Origin: Desulfocicer vacuolatum DSM 3385
GTDB taxonomy: Bacteria; Desulfobacterota; Desulfobacteria; Desulfobacterales; Desulfobacteraceae
Assembly: GCF_900176365.1 (NCBI RefSeq)
Contig: NZ_FWXY01000003.1
Span: 62,001-126,000 of the forward strand
Length of the DNA: 64,000 bases
Reading direction: 5' to 3'
Shown here in pieces: positions 17,857-25,165 of this stretch. The position numbers were made by a program, and so were the translations under genes. Under the pieces are notes generated by a model, which did not search any database, was not told where the DNA came from, and saw only the letters and a list, made by a program, of their open reading frames with translations. The first letter of the stretch is position 1. Every line of letters starts with the position of its first letter.

Positions 17857-18394
17857 CCAGATTTCCCTTAAAGAAAAGATCAATAGTCAAGGAAAGCTTA
17901 ATCCCAGCATTTTTGTCGTCAGATCGGCTAAAAGTAAGATCTTCAATTAAAAGAATTTCCGGAAAATTTTGCAGTTCGGCAATGAATCGCTTGAACTGCG
18001 GATATTTTCCAGACACATTAATAACGGTTCTATACCGATTCAAACCAAGTATTTCAGGCATCGCTCCAGTTTGAAATATCATTTTTCCGGTCATGGACAA
18101 TCCATGTTTATGAAGACTTGAAGCAATGCGATCTGCAAATTCCGGCAACAAAAAAACGTGGGGGACTCTTTCATTCAAAACCCTTATCATATCAGTCTTA
18201 ATGGCGTCCCATTTTTCAAAATTCAACACTGAGCGGGGGGGCAATGCCTGGGAAACAATGCGTTGTGAACCCAAGGCACATTCCAGGTCGTTGATTTGTC
18301 TATCCTGTCTTCTGCTCACTGTCATCCAAAACAAACCATTGCAAAAAATCAGCAGCATACTTATTAATATGATGTTCTTTTTGTTAGACGTCAT
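17849..18394 (-). CDS. PilO/GspM-like inner-membrane assembly protein
   Basis: 181 residues. An N-terminal membrane helix (IILISMLLIFCNGLFWMTV) is followed by a short helical stretch and a ferredoxin-like periplasmic fold (VINVSGKYPQFKRFIAELQNFPEILLIEDLTFSRS), a pattern typical of PilO. With PilM and PilN it would form the inner-membrane platform that links the ATPase to the secretin. Overlaps the gene before it by 11 bp and the one after it by 8 bp, which suggests coupled translation and fixed stoichiometry. Confidence 0.75.
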   Translation of the reverse strand: MTSNKKNIILISMLLIFCNGLFWMTVSRRQDRQINDLECALGSQRIVSQALPPRSVLNFEKWDAIKTDMIRVLNERVPHVFLLPEFADRIASSLHKHGLSMTGKMIFQTGAMPEILGLNRYRTVINVSGKYPQFKRFIAELQNFPEILLIEDLTFSRSDDKNAGIKLSLTIDLFFKGNLDG

Positions 18395-18932
18395 CCCATT
18401 TCCAATGTGCTATGATTTCAAAAGAAAATCCACTTCCACCGACAACCGAGCCTTTATTAAAATCAATGGAGAACTTTCTGGAAGCTTTAAGTCCATTAAG
18501 AAAAGCGGCCACACTGGCGGCATCAGGTGATTCCCCTTTTAGAAGCAATGAGGAATCACCTTTGTTCAACGCTAACTCATTTATGATGATGCTTTTCGGA
18601 ATTGCCATTTCAATGGCATCCAAAAATTGTGACAGAGGAAACATATCTTTTTTCAAAAGATTTTTAAGATACTGAAATTCAGATTTTAACGATTCAATCT
18701 GCCGGGGCGTGTATTGTTTTAAAGGAGGAAAATCTGTTTTTTTTTCAGATGTCATTTTTTTTTGTTCAATCTGCTTTTTTAGGATATCAAGATATGCTTC
18801 ATTGGAAAAAAAAACAGTGGTGTTCATCAATGTCAGTGTCCCGGCCAACAAAACCAGAAAAATCATTGTCCCCCAAAAAAATCTATCCACAAGGGGCTGG
18901 CGTGTTTGAAAATTAAGTTCAACTGGTTTCAT
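18384..18932 (-). CDS. PilN/GspL-C-like inner-membrane assembly protein
   Basis: 182 residues. A short cytoplasmic N-terminus (ELNFQTRQPLVDRFFW), one membrane helix (IFLVLLAGTLTLMNTTVFF), a coiled-coil-like segment (ILKKQIEQKKMTSEKK) and a ferredoxin-like domain (SIIINELALNKGDSSLLLKGES, VAAFLNGLKASRKF). The short N-terminus is where PilN binds PilM in type IV pilus systems, and the gene follows a PilM-like gene here after a 27-bp gap. The assignment is strong by architecture. Confidence 0.78.
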   Translation of the reverse strand: MKPVELNFQTRQPLVDRFFWGTMIFLVLLAGTLTLMNTTVFFSNEAYLDILKKQIEQKKMTSEKKTDFPPLKQYTPRQIESLKSEFQYLKNLLKKDMFPLSQFLDAIEMAIPKSIIINELALNKGDSSLLLKGESPDAASVAAFLNGLKASRKFSIDFNKGSVVGGSGFSFEIIAHWKWDDV

Positions 18933-18959
18933 GGATTCTCATTTCTCCCATGGCCACGG

Positions 18960-19892
18960 TTAAATTTGAGCCAGTGCCGTGGCAGCGCTTGCGGTAAAAA
19001 GCCCCACTTTTTTATTATCGGCGAAGTCAGTTCCCGGATTTATAAAATCCAGCGGATTCAAAATTGTCAAATGGGAAAAGCTCTTTTCCCGAAGCAGTGT
19101 CTGAATATTAACAATTTTACCCCCCTGGAAAACTAAAAAAATACGGGAAAACTGGATCTCTGCACAATTCATAAGACAATGATCCAGCATCAGTGAGACA
19201 TCATGAGTTTGCCTGTCTATTCCTCCATACAAAAAACCTTTTCTGAATGTTTTAAAAAAAAGGGGGCTTCCCTGTTTAAAGCCCGCCAGGGTGACAACCC
19301 ATTTTGATACCTCCAAATATAGAAAACTGCCATCCATGGGCAAAGCAGAAGCATAAAAATTGAATCGATTCAATGCAGTGGGGCCAAACCCCACAGGAAT
19401 GGCACCAATACTTTGAATCTCTTTCCGATACTGAGTCAGCACCGACTTTGATATCATGGCAACCAGCAGCACGTGACGCCCTTGCCCATCCTTGCCCATG
19501 GGGCTCCAGGAAATTTTTATGTCATGGGGAGAAACTGCCAGATTCCGTGTAGCTGTCCATTTCACAAGCTCATTACTTTCTCGAATATCCCCAGGCAATT
19601 CCTGAAAAGAGTGCAGTCTCAATTTCACCGTAGCATGGGGAAGAGATACTCCCAGCCGCCCCCCCTTAAAATGGCACGTGCCCAATATTTTTTTCACCGC
19701 ATCTTTGAACCCATCTGGATCTAAAATATTTTCTGTTTTAAACGAGGTTTTTAAAATTTCCTCGGACAAAGATAAGCTTGCGCCTCTCTCCAAGCTACAT
19801 AGATTATCTTTTTGTAAAAAAAGCCCCCCTCTCAAACCTTTGTCAAAGACCTCCAAACCAGCAGCGCTTTTGATCTTTTTGAAAAGATTCAT
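18960..19892 (-). CDS. PilM-like actin-fold cytoplasmic protein
   Basis: 310 residues, soluble. It resembles the PilM/GspL cytoplasmic actin-like fold: LGVSLPHATVKLRLHSFQELP, NELVKWTATRNLAVSPHDIKISWSP, VLLVAMISKSVLTQYRKEIQSIGAIPVGFGP. It would recruit the ATPase GspE to the membrane platform and bind the PilN-like N-terminus. Its start overlaps the gspE stop by 4 bp (ATGA). The ATP-binding motifs of the family are diverged; I cannot tell whether it binds nucleotide. Confidence 0.78.
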   Translation of the reverse strand: MNLFKKIKSAAGLEVFDKGLRGGLFLQKDNLCSLERGASLSLSEEILKTSFKTENILDPDGFKDAVKKILGTCHFKGGRLGVSLPHATVKLRLHSFQELPGDIRESNELVKWTATRNLAVSPHDIKISWSPMGKDGQGRHVLLVAMISKSVLTQYRKEIQSIGAIPVGFGPTALNRFNFYASALPMDGSFLYLEVSKWVVTLAGFKQGSPLFFKTFRKGFLYGGIDRQTHDVSLMLDHCLMNCAEIQFSRIFLVFQGGKIVNIQTLLREKSFSHLTILNPLDFINPGTDFADNKKVGLFTASAATALAQI

Positions 19893-21628
19893 AGCGATAT
19901 CTCCTGGTCAATGAAAGTCACCCGATTGGCTTCCGCCAAGGTGGTTTCCCCCTGCCATACCTCATTTAATGCTGCCGCACGTAAAAAGATAACACCCTTT
20001 TTCAAAGCGTATCGAGTAAGAATTGAAGTGGATACCTTTTTTATGATCATCTCTCTTAAATCACCATCCAGCTCAACATGTTCAATAATGGCTTTTCTGC
20101 CATTATAACCTGTACCATTACAGAGATCACAACCAACAGCTTTATAGTATTTTTTATGACTGTGAAGTTCAGGATTCAGGCCAGAATCTATCAGCTCTTC
20201 CTGAGAAATAACTTGTGGTTTCTTACAGGTACACAGACATCGGATTAATCGCTGTGCCACGATACAGTTCAATGCAGATACCAGATTGTAAGGCTCTATA
20301 CCCATATGAACAAATCGATTGATCGCCTCAAAGGAGCTGTTTGCATGAACTGTGGTAAAAACCTGGTGTCCCGTCAGGGCTGACTGAAGTGCGATTTGCG
20401 CAGTTTCAGCATCCCTGATTTCACCCACCAGTACCTTATCCGGGTCATGGCGAAGGATGGAACGAAGACCTTTAGAAAAGGTGAGGCCTTTTTTTTGATT
20501 TACCGGAATCTGAGCAATTCCTGGAAGCTGGTACTCAACAGGATCTTCAATGGTGATAATTTTGGTATCATCTGAATTGACCTCGGACAACGCCCGATAA
20601 AGTGTGGTGGTTTTACCGCTGCCCGTGGGACCCGTCATCAGAAACATACCATAGGGAGCTTTCACTTGACGACGTAACCTTAAAAGCTCTGTTGTGGGCA
20701 GATTCATGCCATCCAAACCCAAATTACCAGCAGAAGGCGCCATCCGTTCCTGATCCAAAATTCTAATAACAGCATCTTCGCCAAAAATAGTGGGTAACAC
20801 CGATATCCTAAAATCAATAAATCGTCCTTTGACTTTAAGCTTAAAGCGACCGTCCTGGGGAACCCGTTTTTCAGAGATATCCAGTTCGGACATCACCTTC
20901 AAGCGAGAAATCACCGGATTTTGATTTTTAATATCAAGGGGCTCTGTTACTTGATGAAGCATACCATCAATGCGATATCGAATCAGCACCCCCCGGGCAG
21001 TGCCTTCAATATGAATATCACTGGCTTGTTTGTTGATGGCATCAAGAATAGTGGAATCCACCAATTTTACAATGGGACTCTCCACTGTTCCCACCCGCTC
21101 TGTAGACAGTTCATATTCTCCGTCGTCTGACTCCCTGACAACGGGAAGACGCATCTCTTCTGAAATGTCCAGCACATCCCGAGAGGTCTCAAGTCTCTGT
21201 AAAAATGTCTGTAGCTTTTCTCCACTTACGATAACAAAGGATATGTAATAGTCAAGGATCATCTCCATCTCATCAACAACATTAAAAAAATCCATGGGAT
21301 CGGCGACGGCAACATCAAGACGCCTGTTTTTCTTTCGAAATGGCACAACGTTTTTACTAACCATGAATTCGATGTCAAGAAGTTTCAACATCTCGGGATC
21401 CTTCACCTGGGAAAAGGGAAGATACCTGCAACAGTGCTGTACAGCAATAATCCGGGCCAATTGCTCATCATCGAGCATACCTTGATCCACAAAAAGCTGT
21501 CCCACCATACGACCGGTAATTCCCTTGCGAGACAACACAACATCCACCTGATTTTCGGTGAGAAAACCCAGTTCAACCGCAATTTCTCCAATCTTTTTTC
21601 TCTTTTTCACAATGGGAAACTCAGACAT
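19889..21628 (-). CDS. gspE: GspE/PilB-family secretion ATPase
   Basis: 579 residues. An N-terminal MshEN/GspE_N region (IGEIAVELGFLTENQVDVVLSRKG), then the hexameric motor with ASDIHIE, Walker A GPTGSGKTTT near 335, the Asp box (TIEDPVEYQLPGIAQIPVNQK), Walker B KVLVGEIRD, the His box (TGHQVFTTVHANSS) and a four-cysteine zinc motif (CLCTCKKP and CDLCNGTGYNGR). All catalytic elements look intact. It powers pseudopilus assembly from the cytoplasm. It is second in the operon, 3 bp after gspF. A second GspE-type ATPase with a different C-terminus is encoded at 57974-60193. Confidence 0.96.
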   Translation of the reverse strand: MSEFPIVKKRKKIGEIAVELGFLTENQVDVVLSRKGITGRMVGQLFVDQGMLDDEQLARIIAVQHCCRYLPFSQVKDPEMLKLLDIEFMVSKNVVPFRKKNRRLDVAVADPMDFFNVVDEMEMILDYYISFVIVSGEKLQTFLQRLETSRDVLDISEEMRLPVVRESDDGEYELSTERVGTVESPIVKLVDSTILDAINKQASDIHIEGTARGVLIRYRIDGMLHQVTEPLDIKNQNPVISRLKVMSELDISEKRVPQDGRFKLKVKGRFIDFRISVLPTIFGEDAVIRILDQERMAPSAGNLGLDGMNLPTTELLRLRRQVKAPYGMFLMTGPTGSGKTTTLYRALSEVNSDDTKIITIEDPVEYQLPGIAQIPVNQKKGLTFSKGLRSILRHDPDKVLVGEIRDAETAQIALQSALTGHQVFTTVHANSSFEAINRFVHMGIEPYNLVSALNCIVAQRLIRCLCTCKKPQVISQEELIDSGLNPELHSHKKYYKAVGCDLCNGTGYNGRKAIIEHVELDGDLREMIIKKVSTSILTRYALKKGVIFLRAAALNEVWQGETTLAEANRVTFIDQEISL

Positions 21629-21631
21629 CTT

Positions 21632-22843
21632 TTATCCTATGGTTCCAGCCATTTGGAAAATGGGCATATACATTGCAAGGACGATAAAACCAATGATAAC
21701 TCCCATAATTACCATAAGTAACGGCTCAAGTGAAGAGGTAATCATGGTTAGTTTATTTTCAATATCGGTATCATAAAATTTGGCTACATCCATGAGAACA
21801 GATTCCAAACTCCCCCCTTCTTCGCCTGCGGCAATCATGCTGATAGCCATATTGGGGAAAACCCCTGTACTCTCAAGGGAATCTGCAAAACCAACCCCCT
21901 GCTCCAGACCATGGAGAGCTCTCATAATACAACCGTGCATATAACGATTACCCACCAAACCCGAGGCAATGCGAACAGCAAGGTTGAGAGGATTTCCACT
22001 TGAGAGCATGGTGGAGAGGGTGGCAGAAAATCGAGCCATAAAATAACATGTAATAATCTCCCCAACAAATGGTACACGGAGAAGAAAACGATCAAAAATC
22101 AGGGCACTTCTTTCCCATCTCAAAAAAAAGTATCCTAAACAAAAAATTAACACGACTCCCATGCCCATTAAACCATATCTTCTTTTCACAAAATCAGTGA
22201 TATTAAGCAAAAGCGTCGTAAAAAAAGGAAGGTCTCTCCCTGTCTCCACAAATGAGCCTGTCACAGCAGGCACCACAAAAAAAATCAAAAATGCCACCAC
22301 GAAAATAGAGCACACAGATAAAATCAACGGATAAATGGAGGCGGCTTTTACTTTTTGCTTAAGAGCATCGGTTTTTCGAATGTATGCAAGGTAATTGAAT
22401 ATGGCTCCTGGAAGATCCCCCCCCGACTCTCCAGCCTTAAGGGATGCAACATAGAGTGGAGAAAAAATATGAGAATATTTTCCAACGGCACCGGAAACAG
22501 ACTCCCCAGAGGCAATATCGTTCCGGATATCTCCAAGAAGCTTGTAAAAGCCATGGTGCTGTTTTTTTTTTAAAAGAATATTGTCAAAGGCCGTAACCAC
22601 AGGTAAGCCAGCCTTTAGAAGTACAGAAAGCTCCTGATTAAATGCGTAAAATGCTTTGGATTTTATATAAATTTGAGATTTAAAGGAAAAAAAAGAGGAA
22701 GTACCTGCGCTTTTACGGGCACTCACCAAATGGGTCCCATCTTTTACCAATTGTGCCTTGATGGAGTCAATGGTATCTGCAGCAATCACCCGCTCAACCA
22801 CATAACCATCGCTGGTGGCGATTTTACACCGGTATGTCGGCAT
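21632..22843 (-). CDS. gspF: GspF/PilC-family inner-membrane platform protein
   Basis: 403 residues with the duplicated GspF domain and three membrane segments: FNQELSVLLKAGLPVVTAFDN and YVASLKAGESGGDLPGAIFNYLAY in the first half, FSATLSTMLSSGNPLNLAVRIAS and AISMIAAGEEGGSLESVLMDVAKFYD in the second, ending VMGVIIGFIVLAMYMPIF. It interacts with GspE and the pseudopilins in the membrane. It appears to be the first gene of the operon. The 22844-23501 region upstream is AT-rich. It holds a short palindrome (TTCCCAT/ATGGGAA, 23030-23044) and three ATTAGC repeats near 23090, either of which could be a binding site. I see no gene there. Confidence 0.96.
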   Translation of the reverse strand: MPTYRCKIATSDGYVVERVIAADTIDSIKAQLVKDGTHLVSARKSAGTSSFFSFKSQIYIKSKAFYAFNQELSVLLKAGLPVVTAFDNILLKKKQHHGFYKLLGDIRNDIASGESVSGAVGKYSHIFSPLYVASLKAGESGGDLPGAIFNYLAYIRKTDALKQKVKAASIYPLILSVCSIFVVAFLIFFVVPAVTGSFVETGRDLPFFTTLLLNITDFVKRRYGLMGMGVVLIFCLGYFFLRWERSALIFDRFLLRVPFVGEIITCYFMARFSATLSTMLSSGNPLNLAVRIASGLVGNRYMHGCIMRALHGLEQGVGFADSLESTGVFPNMAISMIAAGEEGGSLESVLMDVAKFYDTDIENKLTMITSSLEPLLMVIMGVIIGFIVLAMYMPIFQMAGTIG

Positions 22844-23501
22844 AGAATAACGTCTCCCCGCCTAAAACTTTCCAAATCATCACAGTGTTTGAATAATGTG
22901 CTCGCTTTTCTATGAATAATCTATTAAATTTTTTTACCAAAAGCAATGCCCATTCAATCTCACTCTCTTCATTCTTCAGGAATACTATGAAAAAAACTAC
23001 TTAATTTATATGTAAAAGATGTGCTACCATTCCCATAATGGGAAATTCATTACACACACTTCAATTTGATTGATATTACATCTCTCGATTAGCTGAATTA
23101 GCAATTAGCCAGATCAACCGATTTTAATTCTTATTTCCAAATATTATGACATAGACACCACAAGAAATACCACCGAATTAAAATAAAACATAAAAAAGTT
23201 TCCATGCCTATATGCCTGTTAGACTCACAGAATAGCCTTACCCTGTCCCTGGAAAGCCTTTCCCCCAATTGAGGCCTCAAATCATTCCAATGACCAAAGA
23301 TGGAGCAAACCGAATACAACCTCTTACCTCTTAAACAAAACCAGTGCATGGGATTTGCTGTTTTCACTATCGAACGCCTTACATTCAACATGGCACATCA
23401 ATATAATTTTTCCAAACTATCCGTGTATTTGCCTGTCAAGAAACGACACTGAACAATCTGGTGCAAGTAATGAGAACCTTCATCCATGATGAAGATTAAA
23501 A

Positions 23502-23684
23502 CTCAACTTTCGGGCTTCATTTCAAAGCCGGCATTTTTAAATGTACCGATGGGCTCAGTGGCCGACGGGGTCAGGCTTTTGTTATTGATGTTATCGGCCA
23601 AGGCCTTTGCCAACGACAAAAGCCTCGATAATGTCAATAACGAAAGCCTGACCCCACCCCGAAATGCGAACACCGAAAGTTGAG
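23502..23684 (+). repeat. MITE-like repeat R1, copy D, full length with 7-bp target duplication
   Basis: 183 bp with inverted ends CTCAACTTTCGG and CCGAAAGTTGAG. The flanks are identical: ATTAAAA at 23495-23501 and again at 23685-23691. This shows insertion by transposition with 7-bp duplication. Small differences from copies B and C (GGGCTCAGTGG, ATCGGCCAAGG) lie in the loop and inner arms. Confidence 0.95.
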
Positions 23685-23825
23685 ATTAAAATATGAACAA
23701 ACAAGAATTAATACTTTTGGGTGATGGACAAATCCTTTTAATTGATTTAGTTTAAAAGTATAAGTTTTTTTATTTCCTTAATTTTATGTTCTCTTTTAGA
23801 GATGCACCTGAATCTTATTGGGGAG

Positions 23826-23930
23826 TTGATCATAAGCTGGGCCACTATACGTTAGATAAAATTTTATCAATAGCAAAGCTACTGTAATTACAATCACTAA
23901 TTGTTACCACTAAAATTTTATCACAAAATG
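23826..23930 (+). repeat. Palindromic repeat R3, copy a
   Basis: 105 bp nearly identical (about ten differences) to the reverse complement of 47972-48076. It has AT-rich inverted arms (GATAAAATTTTATC and TAAAATTTTATCAC) around a central TGTAATTACA palindrome. Weaker similarity continues about 20 bp past the right end (CCCATGTTATGTCCAAG). The gap 23692-24023 contains nothing else that I recognise. Confidence 0.85.
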
Positions 23931-24023
23931 CCCCATGTTATGTCCAAGTCCCTTATTGATAATTTACAGACTCAAAACCAATTAACAGAATAAAATATTA
24001 CTAAAACACGCCGAGGGATACAT

Positions 24024-24677
24024 ATGAAACTTTTATTCAATGCATTATTAATCGTATTTACAGTTTGTTTTGTTTCCACTGCCAGCGGTTATGACTATGG
24101 GGTCAATATTAATGACAACATCATATGGGAGGGTGATCACGTTGGAAATGGGGGAGAGTTTACGTGGACACTGCTGGATGATGATGGAAAAAAAACGGAC
24201 TTTTCATGGTCATCCTTTTGTGTGGAGACCAGCCAACGCATATACGCCAACACCCCTTACACCATATCCGACATCTCAGATACAACCACATCCGGCGCCT
24301 CACTTACCAATGAAGTAGCCTGGTTATACTGGAAATTTAATAGCAATACCCTAACCGGGTACGATGGCTCCAGTACCAGTCAAATGGCCTTTCAAAATCT
24401 CATCTGGGAAGATATGGATCAAGATAGTAATTATTTCAGTTGGGGAACCGGAACCGCAGTAGAAGATCAGATGGATACATGGTTTACACTGGCAGAAACA
24501 GCCGTAAACAACGGTTGGCGTAACAATGGTCGGGTTCAGGTTCTCAATCTGGGAGGCGCCCAGGACCAATTGATTGTAGCAAACCCCGTTCCAGAACCAG
24601 CAAGCATGTGCCTTCTTGGAATCGGATTGATCGGTTTGGCTGTGATGGGAAGAAAAAACATTTTCCTCAAAAATTAA
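24024..24677 (+). CDS. PEP-CTERM sorting-domain protein
   Basis: 217 residues. A signal peptide (LLFNALLIVFTVCFVSTASG) precedes a Ser/Thr/Asn- and acid-rich secreted body with no domain I can name. The C-terminus is the PEP-CTERM signal: NPVPEPASMCLLGIGLIGLAVMGRKN, with PEP at 190-192, a hydrophobic helix and a basic end. Exosortases recognise this signal, cleave, and are thought to pass the protein to the surface with an exopolysaccharide. It is the only such protein in the window and the likely substrate of the exosortase at 43451-44314. The ATG follows GAGGG by 7 nt. Two R1 elements in opposite orientation flank it, so the gene may have moved as a unit. Confidence 0.92.
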   Translation: MKLLFNALLIVFTVCFVSTASGYDYGVNINDNIIWEGDHVGNGGEFTWTLLDDDGKKTDFSWSSFCVETSQRIYANTPYTISDISDTTTSGASLTNEVAWLYWKFNSNTLTGYDGSSTSQMAFQNLIWEDMDQDSNYFSWGTGTAVEDQMDTWFTLAETAVNNGWRNNGRVQVLNLGGAQDQLIVANPVPEPASMCLLGIGLIGLAVMGRKNIFLKN

Positions 24678-24805
24678 AAATTTTTAATTATTCAAAACAG
24701 GTAAGCTGCCACAAATTTCCACTCAATCAGTAGCACTTTCCCCCTATTTCAAATCGTCTCACCTTATGTTTGACAAAACCATTACATCCCTTTATATATT
24801 TAGAA

Positions 24806-24990
24806 CTCAACTTTCGGTGTTCGCATTTCTTGGTGGAGTCAGGCTTTCGTTATTGACATTATCGAGGCTTTTTTCGTTGGCAAAGGCCTTGGTTGATAAC
24901 ATCAATAACCAAAAGCCTGACCCCGTCGGCACACTGACCCCATCGGTACATTTAAAAATGCTGGCTTTGAAATGAAGCCCGAAAGTTGAG
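24806..24990 (-). repeat. MITE-like repeat R1, copy E, inverted, with perfect 7-bp target duplication
   Basis: 185 bp, the same element as at 23502 and 10530 but on the opposite strand. The flanks TTTAGAA (24799-24805) and TTTAGAA (24991-24997) are identical, again a 7-bp duplication. Together with copy D it encloses the PEP-CTERM gene. The remaining gap sequence after that gene is AT-rich with no clear terminator. Confidence 0.96.
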
Positions 24991-25052
24991 TTTAGAATGG
25001 AAATTGATCACATCAACAATATAACCGTCACGGGCATTATTCAAAGGTCTCC

Positions 25053-25126
25053 AGAGGTGTATTTCAAGCTTTGTTGTAGGCAAGTCCGGATCAGAATACG
25101 GTTCGTCTGCGGCCGTTTATAAAAAA
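25053..25126 (+). promoter_or_regulatory. Conserved structured element R2, copy b, upstream of the acyl-CoA ligase gene
   Basis: Begins AGAGG, then GTATTTCAAGCTTTGTTGT, and continues into a hairpin with loop GATCAGAATA, as at 10776-10850. In the stem the outer G-C pair of copy a becomes A-U here, and two other G-C pairs become G-U; one mismatch is seen. It ends in TTTATAAAAAA, about 40 bp before the GTG start of the ligase. Its distance from the upstream R1 element (62 bp) is the same as in copy a. Confidence 0.5.
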
Positions 25127-25165
25127 GAGATAAATGCCAACCACCAGGGAAAACAGGAGATCATC

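Noticed and set aside
23131-23391. 86-codon minus-strand frame in the gap between gspF and the PEP-CTERM gene
   Set aside because: Odd composition rich in Cys, Trp and Arg, no ribosome site, no known family; could be a transposase remnant but not supportable.
23692-24023. Sigma-54 (-24/-12) promoter upstream of the PEP-CTERM gene
   Set aside because: I looked by eye for GG-N10-GC with TGGC and TTGC boxes here and upstream of the TPR, Wza-like and gspF genes; no acceptable match. A weight-matrix scan would be decisive.
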